Below are positions 47,836 through 58,058 of a stretch of 64,000 nucleotides of DNA, piece after piece. Position numbers and translations under genes: made by a program. The notes beneath the pieces are model-generated. The model did no database searches. It saw only the letters and a list, made by a program, of their open reading frames with translations, and was not told the DNA's origin. Position 1 is the first letter of the stretch, and each line of letters begins with the position of its first letter. This DNA is from Lachnoclostridium phytofermentans ISDg (lineage in GTDB: Bacteria > Bacillota > Clostridia > Lachnospirales > Lachnospiraceae), in NCBI RefSeq assembly GCF_000018685.1, contig NC_010001.1, positions 4,559,501-4,623,500 of the forward strand, read 5' to 3'.

Positions 47836-49164
47836 CTATCGCTCTAAGTTCGCAAATTTTGTAAACTGAGATAACCAAGCAAGTTTTACAGTTCCTGTTG
47901 GACCATTTCTTTGTTTACCAATTATAATTTCTGATACACCAGCATCCTCGGAATCATGATTATAATAATCATCTCGGTAAATAAACATAACAACGTCGGC
48001 ATCCTGCTCAATTGCACCAGATTCACGAAGGTCAGATAGCATTGGTCTTTTATCCGGACGTTGCTCTACCGCACGAGATAACTGAGACAATGCAATTACC
48101 GGACAGTTAACCTCTCTAGCTAATGCTTTTAAAGAACGAGAGATCTCTGATATTTCTTGTTGTCTCGATTCTGCTTTCTTACCACCTGACATTAACTGAA
48201 GATAGTCGATAATGATCAATCCAAGATTATGTTCTAACTTAAACTTTCTACACTTTGAACGAAGCTCTGTTATCGAAATACCTGGTGTGTCATCAATAAT
48301 TAACCCGGACTCACCAACAGTTCTTGCACTCTCCATTAATTTTGCCCAGTCCTCGTCATTTAGCTCACCGCTTCGGATTGCTTGAGAGTCAACTTTGGAG
48401 TTCATCGATAAGATACGATTTACAAGCTGGTTCTTTGACATTTCTAGACTAAAGATTGCTGTCGTTATTTTACTTCGTACTGCAACATATTCCGCTATAT
48501 TTAAGACAAACGCTGTTTTTCCCATAGAAGGTCTTGCTGCAATCAATATTAAATCCGATGGCTGTAGGCCAGCCATTTTATAATCCAAATCATAAAAACC
48601 AGTAGCGATACCTGTTACGCTACCCTTATTCTTTGACGCTGCCTCAATACTATCCAGGGATTTGATAACAATATCTTTGATACTTACAAAATCACCAGAA
48701 CTACGGTTTTGAACAATACTAAAAACATCTTTCTCAGTTTGTTCTAAAACCACTTCTACCTTCTCTTTATCAAGATAGCACATGTTGGTGATTCCTTCTG
48801 TCACCTTAATCAAACGGCGAAGTAATGCCTTTTCACTAACGATCGTTGCATAATACTTTACATTCGCTGAGGTTGGAACCGAACGAATCAAATCACTGAT
48901 AAACTCTAAGCTACATAATTCCGGAGGTACTTCCTTTTCTTTTAACTTACTCTGTAATGTAATTAAATCTACAGGTTTTCCTTCCTGAAACAGTTCTATC
49001 ATAGCATCGTATAATACTCCATACTGATGCTGATAAAAATCTTCTGCATTCAATATTTCTGAGGCAGTAATAATCGCATCTCGGTCCATAATCATGGAGC
49101 CGATTACCGATTGCTCGGCTTCTGCACTATGCGGTTGAATCTTCTTAATAAATGCCTCATCCAT
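47836..49164 (-). CDS. dnaB: Replicative DNA helicase
   Basis: The 442-residue protein has the N-terminal DnaB domain ('IQPHSAEAEQSVIGSMIMD'), Walker A 'ARPSMGKTAFVLNIAEY' (about residue 209), Walker B 'LGLIIIDYLQLM' and 'LSDLRESGAIEQDADVVMFI'. It unwinds DNA at the fork. Third gene of a conserved gdpP-rplI-dnaB set. Confidence 0.99.
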   Translation of the reverse strand: MDEAFIKKIQPHSAEAEQSVIGSMIMDRDAIITASEILNAEDFYQHQYGVLYDAMIELFQEGKPVDLITLQSKLKEKEVPPELCSLEFISDLIRSVPTSANVKYYATIVSEKALLRRLIKVTEGITNMCYLDKEKVEVVLEQTEKDVFSIVQNRSSGDFVSIKDIVIKSLDSIEAASKNKGSVTGIATGFYDLDYKMAGLQPSDLILIAARPSMGKTAFVLNIAEYVAVRSKITTAIFSLEMSKNQLVNRILSMNSKVDSQAIRSGELNDEDWAKLMESARTVGESGLIIDDTPGISITELRSKCRKFKLEHNLGLIIIDYLQLMSGGKKAESRQQEISEISRSLKALAREVNCPVIALSQLSRAVEQRPDKRPMLSDLRESGAIEQDADVVMFIYRDDYYNHDSEDAGVSEIIIGKQRNGPTGTVKLAWLSQFTKFANLER

Positions 49165-49178
49165 GGCTGATGCTCTCC

Positions 49179-49625
49179 TTACAGACTATCTACTTTTACC
49201 TTAAGTTCTGCAGTTACTTTTGGGTGTAATTTTACTGGTACGGTATAAGTTCCCATATTCTTAATTGGATCATTTAGCACAAGTTTCTTCTTATCAATGT
49301 CATGTCCTAATTGTTCTTTTAATGCAATTGCAATTTCCTTTGTTGAAACGGAACCGAATGTTCTTCCACCCTCACCGGATTTGATTTTTAATAAAATGCT
49401 CTTTGACTCAATTTCTTTTGCAAGAGCCTGGGCTTGTTCTAAAATCTCCTGAGCTAGCTTTGCTTCTGCAGCTTTTTGTAGCTTTAAATCATTCAAATTC
49501 TTAGGAGTTGCCTCTAATCCTAATTTCTTTGGGAGGATAAAGTTTCTTGCATATCCGTCACTTACATTAACCACCTCGCCCTTCTTTCCAAGAGCTTTCA
49601 CATCATCTAATAATATAACCTGCAT
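49179..49625 (-). CDS. rplI: Ribosomal protein bL9
   Basis: The 148-residue protein starts '[20 protein letters not shown]' and '[13 protein letters not shown]', with the C-domain '[19 protein letters not shown]'. Normal length. It abuts gdpP (no gap) and precedes dnaB by 14 bases. Confidence 0.99.
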   Translation of the reverse strand: MQVILLDDVKALGKKGEVVNVSDGYARNFILPKKLGLEATPKNLNDLKLQKAAEAKLAQEILEQAQALAKEIESKSILLKIKSGEGGRTFGSVSTKEIAIALKEQLGHDIDKKKLVLNDPIKNMGTYTVPVKLHPKVTAELKVKVDSL

Positions 49626-51680
49626 CTATATGTCTCCTTCCTCTGTCATCTTTGTTAATACATCCTTTACTTTTTGCATTGCCTCTGCAAGTGTGCAATC
49701 AATAAGCTGTGCACCAGCTACACTCATATGACCGCCACCTCCTAGTTTTTCCATCACTACTTGAACATTTAATTCATCAATGGAACGCGCACTTATATAA
49801 ATCTTTCCATTAAACTGTGTAAATACAAAGGAGGCTTTCATGTTATTAATATTAAGAAGTTCATTTGCCACCTGTGCACCAAGAACGGTTGGGCTATCAA
49901 CCCCTTCGCTGCTACACTCTGCAAATGCATACTTATCCATAAAAACTTCGGTTGAAGTAATTGCCGCCGCCTTTGTTATATATTCCGGCATCTCGGTACG
50001 AAACGCCTTTCGAATCCTTGTAACATCTGCACCACTGCGACGAAGATATGCTGCTGCTTCAAATGTTCTTACACCAGTTTTGTTTAAGAAATTGTTTGTA
50101 TCAATTACGATACCTGCATACATCGCATCTGCTTCGCACTGACGAAGTTTTAGACCATCTCCAATGTATTGTAGTATCTCTGCAACCATCTCACAAGAAG
50201 AGGAGGCATACGGCTCAATATAGGATAATACTGCATTTTCAACAGCTTCTCCTGTTTGGCGGTGATGATCAAGAATTACGATTGTTTTTGTCAATTCCAA
50301 TAACTCAGGGCACTCAGTGTAACTAGGTCTATTCACATCTACCACAATCAATAGGGTATTCATATCAACTGTTTGTATCGCACTCGGACTATTCAAAAAC
50401 ATATCTTCTTCATAATCCGGATTGTTTGTAAATCTTGAAAGTATTGGGCGAACAGAGCTTGTCACTTCGTTAATTACGATATGAGCTTTTTTCCCTAAGG
50501 TTTTTGCAATTCGGTACATACCAATCGCTGCACCAAAGGAATCTACATCTCCAATGGAATGTCCCATAATTACGATTTTATCTTTTGCTTCCACAAATTC
50601 TCGTAATGCATGAGCTTTTACTCTTGCTTTTACTCTTGTGTTTTTCTCAACTGTAACGCTCTTTCCACCATAATAAGAGATTTTCTCACCCTCTTTAATG
50701 ACTGCTTGATCGCCACCACGACCAAGGGCAAGATCAATTGCTGCACGAGCAAATTCATAACCTCTCATATAAGTGTCAGCATTCACTCCAAGACCCATAC
50801 TGATTGTAACTGACATCTCATTTCCAATATTAACACTACGTACTTCCTCTAAGATAGAAAAACGATTACTTTGAAGCTGTTGCATGTATTTGTTTTGGAA
50901 TACAAAAATGTACTTATCTTTTTCAATCTTCTTTATTACGGCATCGATACTTTGCATATACTTATTAATCTTTCGGTCAACGAGCGCTGTTAATAAGGAT
51001 CTACGAACCTCATCTACACTCTCTAATGCCTCTTCATAGTTATCAATGTATAGTAGACCAATAATTTGGCGTTGATCACGATTTTCTTTTTGTAATCCTA
51101 CAATTTCTGTCTCATCGTGAAGGTACATTGCAATAAGATATGAAGTGTTTTGAATCGTTGTTTCGTCTTCCATATAATAGCTATTTTCTTCAAAATCCGG
51201 AATCAAAACTCGACGTAAAACTACCTTATAATTCGCATCACCATAAGACAAATGCACTTCCACATCCATCTCGCTTAACGGTAATATATCGTTCGTAATC
51301 TCTGGGAAGATATTTGTGATCGCATGTCGTGCCCTACGTTCCGAATGAATGATATCGCAAAATTCATCGTTTGCCCATAGCATCTTTCCGGTACTATCAA
51401 TAACTGCATAGGGAAGAGATAGTTCCTTTAACAGCTTACTTTGCACTTGACCATAGTTTGATGCAAAACGCACCATATCACCCATGATACTAGGTCGTTT
51501 TACAAAAAACAGCGAAAGTGCTATTACAAGGTACAGTACTATAAAGCAAGTCATAACTACACTTGCTTTACGGTCAATCATATATATGCAAATATTCATA
51601 ACCACTAATAATGAGGTAAGTAAGAGTGGCCATCTTAAATAAGCTCGTAAGGATCCACTTAATCTTCTTCTATTTCTCAT
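49626..51680 (-). CDS. gdpP: c-di-AMP phosphodiesterase GdpP-like
   Basis: The 684-residue product (ATG at 51680 after GGGAGTTTAT) has two N-terminal membrane segments (about 14-57), a PAS-like region (about 85-140), a degenerate GGDEF (about 175-300), then DHH and DHHA1 domains: 'IVIMGHSIGDVDSFGAAIGM' (about 363), 'VILDHHRQTGEAV' (about 460) and 'VMEKLGGGGHMSVAGAQ' near the end. It hydrolyses c-di-AMP. The 5' leader is long with a hairpin just upstream of the ribosome-binding site. Confidence 0.95.
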   Translation of the reverse strand: MRNRRRLSGSLRAYLRWPLLLTSLLVVMNICIYMIDRKASVVMTCFIVLYLVIALSLFFVKRPSIMGDMVRFASNYGQVQSKLLKELSLPYAVIDSTGKMLWANDEFCDIIHSERRARHAITNIFPEITNDILPLSEMDVEVHLSYGDANYKVVLRRVLIPDFEENSYYMEDETTIQNTSYLIAMYLHDETEIVGLQKENRDQRQIIGLLYIDNYEEALESVDEVRRSLLTALVDRKINKYMQSIDAVIKKIEKDKYIFVFQNKYMQQLQSNRFSILEEVRSVNIGNEMSVTISMGLGVNADTYMRGYEFARAAIDLALGRGGDQAVIKEGEKISYYGGKSVTVEKNTRVKARVKAHALREFVEAKDKIVIMGHSIGDVDSFGAAIGMYRIAKTLGKKAHIVINEVTSSVRPILSRFTNNPDYEEDMFLNSPSAIQTVDMNTLLIVVDVNRPSYTECPELLELTKTIVILDHHRQTGEAVENAVLSYIEPYASSSCEMVAEILQYIGDGLKLRQCEADAMYAGIVIDTNNFLNKTGVRTFEAAAYLRRSGADVTRIRKAFRTEMPEYITKAAAITSTEVFMDKYAFAECSSEGVDSPTVLGAQVANELLNINNMKASFVFTQFNGKIYISARSIDELNVQVVMEKLGGGGHMSVAGAQLIDCTLAEAMQKVKDVLTKMTEEGDI

Positions 51681-51889
51681 ATAAACTCCCATCTGCGTGC
51701 TTTAGCACGCATGCAAATCAGGATGTCGAAAAATCGCTTTATATCTATTAATTACTCCCATCTGCATGCTTAAACATACACTTACAAGGAAAGAAGTGAT
51801 ATGTATCCGTTTTGCAGTTAACCTTAGTTTACTGCTGGTAAGATTCATATAACACAAGCTTTAAGACTGCAATTGTATTCTTCATTATA
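51681..51889 (-). promoter_or_regulatory. gdpP leader: promoter -10, hairpin and a duplicated ribosome-binding region
   Basis: A TATAAT (51884-51889) on the minus strand with a weak -35 TTTATT 17 bp away makes a promoter about 200 bp before gdpP. GCGTGCT/AGCACGC (about 51694-51712) is a hairpin just before GGGAGT. A similar stretch 'GCATGCAGATGGGAGTaat' occurs again near 51755-51775, without its hairpin's right arm. The rest of 51693-52113 holds nothing else I recognise. Confidence 0.4.
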
Positions 51890-52113
51890 CCATCTTAGGC
51901 GTGAATAATAAAGCCCCTTTTAGAATTGTAACCCAATTTTCAATCTCTAGAACTATTTCATCTCTACGTAAAAAGCTGATTGTGCTTTAGTATAATTACC
52001 CAAAAGAAGATAAATGGAACATTTTTTAAGAAAATGGAACTATCCTTTCCTTGCTTTCGTCTATACCATGTATCTCAACTTGGTTGAAATTACAAAGGAA
52101 AAGGAGAATTATT

Positions 52114-52893
52114 ATGAAGAAATCATTATGTTTACTACTATCAGCAACCTTAGCGTTTAGCATGACCGCTTGTTCTGTTAAAAAGGAAGCAAGTGACGTG
52201 GAGCCTACCACTGCACCAACAGCAACAGAAGCTCCTACAACGGAGCCTACTAGTACACCGACAGAAGTACCAGATAATACACCAACCGCTGAACCTACCG
52301 CAGAGCCTACGGAAGAACCTACTGAAGTACCTACGGAAACGCCAATAGCAACTACACAGCCTACAAAATCTCCAGAAGCTACGAAGGCTCCTACAAAGAC
52401 ACCAGCTCCTACAAAAGCTCCAAGTAAACCAACCAGTACTCCAAAGCCAACTAGTAAGCCAAAACCAACTGCTACTCCAAAGCCAACAAAGGCTCCAACT
52501 GCTACCCCAGAAGCTCCTGCAGAAAAGAAGAGCTTAGAAGATATGATGAGTACTATTCTGGACGGAGTTGATCTTCCAATGGTTTTTAATACAACCGTTG
52601 ATAAAGATAATTTTCCCTATTATTTAGGTATCGAAGCAATTCCTGGGGCAGAGGCTCTTGCTTCTGATGGTGCTATGACAACTACCGCACATTCCGTCGT
52701 ACTTTTACGTGTTCCAAGCAAAAGTGATGTGAAAAGTGTTGCAAAAGATGTGGAAGCAAATGCAAATCCAAGAAAATGGATTTGTGTAGGTGCTGAAAAA
52801 GTATCTGTTTCTTATAAAGACGATGTTATTTTATTAGTTATGTCTAAAACAGAAACAGTGGATGCGGTTGTTAAAAATTTTGAGAACCAATAA
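52114..52893 (+). CDS. Lipoprotein with Pro/Thr-rich linker and DUF4358-like domain
   Basis: The 259-residue product (ATG at 52114 after GGAGAATT; upstream residues rejected) has a lipoprotein signal with lipobox 'FSMTACSVKK' (Cys about residue 20). Then comes a ~105-residue low-complexity stretch of TxxP units, some with alternating Glu and then Lys-rich halves. The C-terminal ~120 residues ('LEDMMSTILDGVDLPMVFN', 'YYLGIEAIPGAEAL', 'VVLLRVPSKSDV') resemble DUF4358. Surface-exposed, likely spanning the wall through the linker. Confidence 0.85.
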   Translation: MKKSLCLLLSATLAFSMTACSVKKEASDVEPTTAPTATEAPTTEPTSTPTEVPDNTPTAEPTAEPTEEPTEVPTETPIATTQPTKSPEATKAPTKTPAPTKAPSKPTSTPKPTSKPKPTATPKPTKAPTATPEAPAEKKSLEDMMSTILDGVDLPMVFNTTVDKDNFPYYLGIEAIPGAEALASDGAMTTTAHSVVLLRVPSKSDVKSVAKDVEANANPRKWICVGAEKVSVSYKDDVILLVMSKTETVDAVVKNFENQ

Positions 52894-53000
52894 TTAAAAA
52901 TATTTCAAATGTTAGAGGCGATCTGACGTCTTTTGGCTAATCTTACAAAGTTATTCGGAATACCTATACTATAAAGAGAATACCACAACTTTATACTGAA

Positions 53001-53042
53001 AAGAACAAGACAGTGCAGATTTTATGCCCTGTTTTGTTCTTT
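53001..53042 (+). terminator. Terminator after the lipoprotein gene
   Basis: AAGAACAAGACAG / CTGTTTTGTTCTT (with one mismatch-like G:U) followed by TCTGCC; probable. Confidence 0.65.
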
Positions 53043-53113
53043 CTGCCAAATATCATTTCACTCCTCGACAAAAAGCATTCTGTTACGGGTAAACATTCAT
53101 ATATACGACATCC

Positions 53114-53142
53114 TTGATGCAAAAAACTAAAAATGGTATAAT
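53114..53142 (+). promoter_or_regulatory. Promoter of the 53308 gene
   Basis: TTGATG (53114-53119), 17-bp spacer, TATAAT (53137-53142). The leader (about 155 nt) has no structure I recognise. Confidence 0.6.
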
Positions 53143-53307
53143 ATGTATGTGCATTAGTTCTGTTTTCCCGATAGAAATGGTGGACTAATTATAAACAGTC
53201 GAATTGACCAAAAAGGATAGTATCAGCATTGAAATCCTGATTGCTAATGATCGGGCCATACTGAATATCTGTATAGTATTCGCACGGTTGAATAAAAGGA
53301 GATAGTT

Positions 53308-53835
53308 ATGACAAAGAGAAAGTTGGCTATATTCATTGCAGCACTAGTGTGCGTTATACTGGTAGCGGCCCATTACAGAATGTTTTCACCACGCCCCGTG
53401 ATAAAAAGCCCATACAGTATGACGTATGATGTAGTCAGAACATCGGAAACCAATGGTTCTGCCGATGCAAGCTATTCAACTACCAACGCAAGCTTTTCAA
53501 CTTATGACAACAATTTCGTTTTCGTCAGTTCGATTTTATACAAAAATGAGGACGTTACGGAGAGGATTGACCCAGAAGCGGTGGTGGAGTTGTTCAGTAA
53601 AATCATGTCACAGAGAATGGTTACTGGCCCTTATACAGGATCTTACAGCGCAAATAAACTGTGGGAGATTTCTCTTATCCGTTCAAATGGGCCGATACAT
53701 ATCATTCTAGGTCAGCAATCCATCGAACCAGGAATTGAGCTTTATTATTGGTATGTGTCCGCAAATAAGGCCTATTATAAAATACTCGACCCCGACGCGG
53801 TCATAGAAGCACTCAATCAAATGCTTGAGGGATAG
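53308..53835 (+). CDS. Uncharacterised membrane-anchored or secreted protein
   Basis: The 175-residue protein has one N-terminal membrane segment ('LAIFIAALVCVILVAAHY') and then an extracytoplasmic domain with 'YSMTYDVVRTSETNGSA', 'EAVVELFSKIM', 'WEISLIRSNGPIHIILG' and 'KAYYKILDPDAVIEALNQML'. The family is not recognised. GGAGATAGTT precedes the ATG. The coding sequence looks less AT-rich than its neighbours, which could mean transfer. Confidence 0.7.
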   Translation: MTKRKLAIFIAALVCVILVAAHYRMFSPRPVIKSPYSMTYDVVRTSETNGSADASYSTTNASFSTYDNNFVFVSSILYKNEDVTERIDPEAVVELFSKIMSQRMVTGPYTGSYSANKLWEISLIRSNGPIHIILGQQSIEPGIELYYWYVSANKAYYKILDPDAVIEALNQMLEG

Positions 53836-53896
53836 TCGAATTTAGACAACTTATTTTACATTGTACATTTATGATTTCTATTATAAACTAAAAAGA

Positions 53897-53946
53897 AGAA
53901 CAGACTAAATTATCCCAATCTATTGACGGATAATTTCGTCTGTTCT
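53897..53946. terminator. Bidirectional terminator
   Basis: AGAACAGAC-(t)-AAATTATCC / GGATAATTT-(c)-GTCTGTTCT between convergent genes. Confidence 0.85.
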
Positions 53947-53988
53947 CTTGTTCTGCTTATAACTAAACTTTATGGTCTTGATTTATGA

Positions 53989-55053
53989 TTAAAAGTATAA
54001 ATCATCTGCATCTTGCTTCGCTTTCGCATCATTGTAACAATACCCTAAAAATGTCTCAAAATCTTTATTATAGCATTTTTCTAGATCCTTATCATATCCG
54101 ACCATCATTTGTGGCTGGGTTTCTTGATAATATTGTAATAATGCATGGGAATCTGCGCTATTTGCATTAATCTCTAGCTTTTTCTTATTGATGTTAAATG
54201 TCCGAACTAAGCTTTGAGAGTACTTTCCACTTCTGCTAAAATAATATGCCCATACAAACTCCGTATGATCTACAACATGCATATAGGCTCCAGATTGATA
54301 AAACGTGTACTTTCTTCCTGCAATGATCTTCTTTCCAATCAGATTTCCCTTACTAAACTCTAACTCCAACTGTGAAAGAGAAACTTTATTATTGCTATCT
54401 AAAAACTTCTTAATGTATTTTTCCGGATTTCCTGCAAGTAATTTAATCAGTCCAATGATTGCAACAATAAACATAATTGCAGCCCCTGCTGTTAGAATGT
54501 AAACAAGGGTAATATCCATACCGTTTACTTCTTCATCAAAGATGGCATATGGAATGACATTTTCTGGTGCAACATTAAATTCCTCATCTAAAGTCTCATT
54601 ATAGTACTGCAGTATCTTTCCATCCATTTTCTTAAATGTACCTGTAATTTTATGCGTCTTAGATGGGTATGTACCACTATATATTTCATTCATAATTCTT
54701 TCTAATCCATCTTTATTAGCGTTACTAACTTTAATTCCGTAAATAACTTCGTATTGCGAAGCTTCGTCATAGTAGTCTCCCAGATAACATAAACTTGTAG
54801 TTGTAGTTACATTCGTCTTCGTATTGGTACTAGTTTCTTCTGCAAATGTTCCCATTACCCAATCTACATCTATGGTCACATATTTTCCTTCTAACTCTTC
54901 TGGATTCCATTTACCAGATAGCTCTAACGGCCCTTTTAGAATAGCAATTATTCCAAATTTGCTAGCGATTAACAGCACACTAGCCACGATAACACTAATA
55001 GCGATCCATTTTAAATTATAATTTCTAAACCTGTATCTTAGTTCTTCAACCAT
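53989..55053 (-). CDS. Uncharacterised two-helix membrane protein
   Basis: The 354-residue protein has membrane segments near residues 14-36 and 182-204, an extracytoplasmic domain between them and a cytoplasmic C-terminal half ('VDHTEFVWAYYFSRSGKY'). It fits the recently named DUF6709-type clostridial proteins, a tentative call. No catalytic motif is visible. AAAGGGGGACCTC precedes the ATG. Confidence 0.7.
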   Translation of the reverse strand: MVEELRYRFRNYNLKWIAISVIVASVLLIASKFGIIAILKGPLELSGKWNPEELEGKYVTIDVDWVMGTFAEETSTNTKTNVTTTTSLCYLGDYYDEASQYEVIYGIKVSNANKDGLERIMNEIYSGTYPSKTHKITGTFKKMDGKILQYYNETLDEEFNVAPENVIPYAIFDEEVNGMDITLVYILTAGAAIMFIVAIIGLIKLLAGNPEKYIKKFLDSNNKVSLSQLELEFSKGNLIGKKIIAGRKYTFYQSGAYMHVVDHTEFVWAYYFSRSGKYSQSLVRTFNINKKKLEINANSADSHALLQYYQETQPQMMVGYDKDLEKCYNKDFETFLGYCYNDAKAKQDADDLYF

Positions 55054-55191
55054 GAGGTCCCCCTTTTTTTAATACACAAGATAGTGCCAAAAACACTTCA
55101 AAAAGACATATCGTCATGTTTGTGAATTACTTAACACTTTTTTACTATTTTATATCTTTTATTTAAATTCAATTCCTATATTATTTAGCCA

Positions 55192-56520
55192 TCACAACTC
55201 CCCTTTCTCTGTAAGGTACCTCTTACTATAAGGAATCTCCACCAAAAGCATACCAATCCACCCAATTAGACTTGCAAATGCTACACCAACCATTCCCACC
55301 TTTGGTACAAGTAGAAAAACAAATAATACTCGAAGAGATATCTGCGTTATCGTGCCAACCAGTGTTATCTTCATATCTCCCATTCCTCGGAAAAATCCCT
55401 GTAATCCATTCGTAAATGCAGGCAGTAAGTAGAAAAATGCCATATAACCCAAATAAGTAGTACCAGCATTTATTAAAACCGTTTCTTCTCCCGAAACAAA
55501 AAGCTTCATAATCGGTGCCTTAAACAATGTAATAACGATGCATATTATTCCCCAGTATAAAACTTCTACGAATAGACCGTTACTTAGTCCCTTTCTCATT
55601 CGTTCCTTTTTACCAGCACCTCTATTTTGGGCTACAAAGGTCATCATAGCACTCGCTATGCTTTGCTCTGGTGTGAATGCAAAATCATCTACCCGATTTA
55701 CTGCATTAAAAGCTGCCATCATATCTACCCCTAGAGGATTGATAGCCCCTTGGATTAAAAGTTTTCCAATAGGCTGACAGGATTGTTGTAGTGCAGTTAT
55801 CGATCCATGTTTTAAAGTTTCTTTCAGTAAAAAACGATCAATTTTTAACTCAGCTCTTTTTAATCGAAGCAATGATACCTTACGATTTACATAGATGATA
55901 CATAATAGCGCAGATGCTGCCTCTGCAAATATCGTTGTTAGTGCAGAAGTTGCAATACCAAAACCAAAACCTGCGATAAAAATTAAATCTAGCACCCCAT
56001 TTAATACCGATGCAAACGAAAGAAATAGAATTGGCGTTTTCGAATCTCCTACGCTTCGAAGGGCCGATGCAAATGCATTATAAAGATAAGTAAATGGCAT
56101 ACCCAAAAATATTATTTTTAAGTAGATGGACGCATCTCCTAAGATATCTTCCGGTACCTTCATAAGTTTTAAAATTCCTGTTGAGCATAGAACACCAAGT
56201 AACGCAATAATCACAGAGAAAAAAGCTCCAAATAATAATGTTGTAGATAACTCTTTCTTTAAATCCTCGTATTTTCCAGCTCCAAACAAGCTACTCATCA
56301 ATACAGATGCACCGATACAGATTCCTGTGATACCAAGAATCACAATATTCATAATCGGATTTGCAGTACCAACTGCCGCCAATGCATCCTTCCCAATAAA
56401 TCTACCTACTATAATGGAATCTACTGCATTATAGGTTAATTGAAAGATGTTTCCCAATATAATTGGAATAGAAAAGCTTATTAACTGTTTTTTGATATTT
56501 CCTTCGGTCAGGTTTTTCAT
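55192..56520 (-). CDS. MATE-family efflux transporter
   Basis: The 442-residue product (start at 56520; an upstream 14-residue extension is possible) has about 12 membrane segments and MATE motifs: 'LISFSIPIILGNIFQLTYNA', 'VDSIIVGRFIGKDALAAVG' and 'RSVGDSKTPILF'. It exports cationic drugs or metabolites using Na+ or H+. Transcribed alone. Confidence 0.96.
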   Translation of the reverse strand: MKNLTEGNIKKQLISFSIPIILGNIFQLTYNAVDSIIVGRFIGKDALAAVGTANPIMNIVILGITGICIGASVLMSSLFGAGKYEDLKKELSTTLLFGAFFSVIIALLGVLCSTGILKLMKVPEDILGDASIYLKIIFLGMPFTYLYNAFASALRSVGDSKTPILFLSFASVLNGVLDLIFIAGFGFGIATSALTTIFAEAASALLCIIYVNRKVSLLRLKRAELKIDRFLLKETLKHGSITALQQSCQPIGKLLIQGAINPLGVDMMAAFNAVNRVDDFAFTPEQSIASAMMTFVAQNRGAGKKERMRKGLSNGLFVEVLYWGIICIVITLFKAPIMKLFVSGEETVLINAGTTYLGYMAFFYLLPAFTNGLQGFFRGMGDMKITLVGTITQISLRVLFVFLLVPKVGMVGVAFASLIGWIGMLLVEIPYSKRYLTEKGEL

Positions 56521-56848
56521 AATATAACGCCTCTTTCGTTTGATTACCTTATCCACTTGCATTCCCTCATTATATCACTAGCTTCAAGAAAAATGAATTG
56601 TTTCCTTCACTTTTATAGGTTTTCATCAACTACTTCAAAATTCAACTAGTGCAAACTAATTTGGTTTATTGTTGTAATGTCTTTCTGACTTAATCACTAC
56701 CGTCACATGAAAATATCCTTCTTGCAATCAATACTTTATTCCATCATTCTCTATAATTTTACATATTTTTCTATTTTTTTATTGCTTTATACTTTAATTT
56801 ATGTTAAACTTTATATGTATAAAATAATTTATTGAAGGGAGAATTTAT

Positions 56849-57727
56849 ATGAAAAAAGGATTTACCAAATTAATAGCTAGGGTATTATGTCTAGCTATGC
56901 TAGTAACATGTTGTATGCCTAGTGTTAAAGCGGAGGCTTGGGCAGGTAGTGACCATAAGACAAGTACAAAAAGCGTAATTGCTGATTGGGGAAAGGGTCT
57001 ATCCTCTGATGATCGTACTTTATTAGAAATTGCATCAGCATGGTCAGATACCGCATATCCTGCAACATCTACAAATAACAAGCCTCTACACGGTTACATG
57101 AATTATTTGGCAGTGCTCGAATACTTATATACAATTGCTGTAAAAGTTAAGAGTACTACAGTAGAAAACGCTATCGCAAACACATTCTTTGTTGATAAAG
57201 GTGGGGTTATGACCGACGGCCAAATAACGGCGATAGATGATGCAATTAAAGCTATTACAAAAGATCCAATAAATGGTGGTAAAAACGAGAATAAAGCGAT
57301 TAAAATATTAGGGCTTGCATTCCACTGTGCTGGAGATGTTTATGCTCATAGAACAATCGTCCCAGCTGATGCAGTGAATACATTTAATCTCGAAAAAACT
57401 CAATTTGTATTTGGTTCAGATCCAAAAACAGGTTGGACAAGTTATGAGAACTTTACAAACGGAGTCAGCAATGGAAAAGTTGAATTTTACGAGATTACCA
57501 AATATCGTAGCGGATCAAGTAATTATGAAGATAATATAGACTTTTATAGTATGAGATTTAAAGGTGCTACTTACGGTACCTGTAGTTTTTTAATGGATGG
57601 TTTTATGAATAATAGCTCTTTTAGTAGTTCATGGATATATAGTCAATCATCAGGCTTTGTTTATAAGTTGCACAACATGGCGTATTACTTAACTGGTAAG
57701 GGACAGGAAGTTAAAGTTTATAAATAA
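56849..57727 (+). CDS. Secreted zinc phospholipase C / S1-P1 nuclease-like protein
   Basis: The 292-residue protein has a signal peptide (cleavage probably near 'SVKAEA-W', about residue 30), leaving Trp close to the new N-terminus as in zinc PLCs and S1/P1 nucleases, where the N-terminal Trp binds zinc. 'LGLAFHCAGDVYAHRTIVP' (about residue 151) supplies the HxxxD…H zinc cluster. 'GSDHKTSTK' and 'SAWSDTAYP' provide further His/Asp. The substrate is uncertain: phospholipids or nucleic acid. GAAGGGAGAATTTAT precedes the ATG. Confidence 0.75.
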   Translation: MKKGFTKLIARVLCLAMLVTCCMPSVKAEAWAGSDHKTSTKSVIADWGKGLSSDDRTLLEIASAWSDTAYPATSTNNKPLHGYMNYLAVLEYLYTIAVKVKSTTVENAIANTFFVDKGGVMTDGQITAIDDAIKAITKDPINGGKNENKAIKILGLAFHCAGDVYAHRTIVPADAVNTFNLEKTQFVFGSDPKTGWTSYENFTNGVSNGKVEFYEITKYRSGSSNYEDNIDFYSMRFKGATYGTCSFLMDGFMNNSSFSSSWIYSQSSGFVYKLHNMAYYLTGKGQEVKVYK

Positions 57728-57903
57728 TAACTTATATTCTTAACTCTAGGTTATTTGATCTTTATTATGGCGATTATATATAATTATATTTAAAAGGACC
57801 GTTGGAGATATAAAGTGGTCCCATGTCAAGCACATTTTATAACAAAAGGCATTAAATCTTAAATCTAAATCATGTATCTTTTCTGTAAGGATGAGATGCA
57901 GCA

Positions 57904-57950
57904 AAGATGAGCCAACATTAAATCCTATGAGATTAATGTTGGCTCATCTT
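57904..57950. terminator. Shared terminator hairpin
   Basis: AAGATGAGCCAACATTAA / TTAATGTTGGCTCATCTT, 18-bp perfect stem between the convergent 56849 gene and the hydantoinase operon. The rest of 57728-58058 shows nothing. Confidence 0.75.
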
Positions 57951-58058
57951 AATAACTAATCTGTCTTAAGAACTTTAACAATCCTGCGGTATGGATTAGC
58001 TTTTTCTGATTGGACGAGATCTCCTTCTAAATTAAACAAGCCCTTTAATACTTAATTA

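Noticed and set aside
53150..53307. Riboswitch in the leader of the 53308 gene
   Set aside because: No recognised aptamer motif or terminator in the leader.
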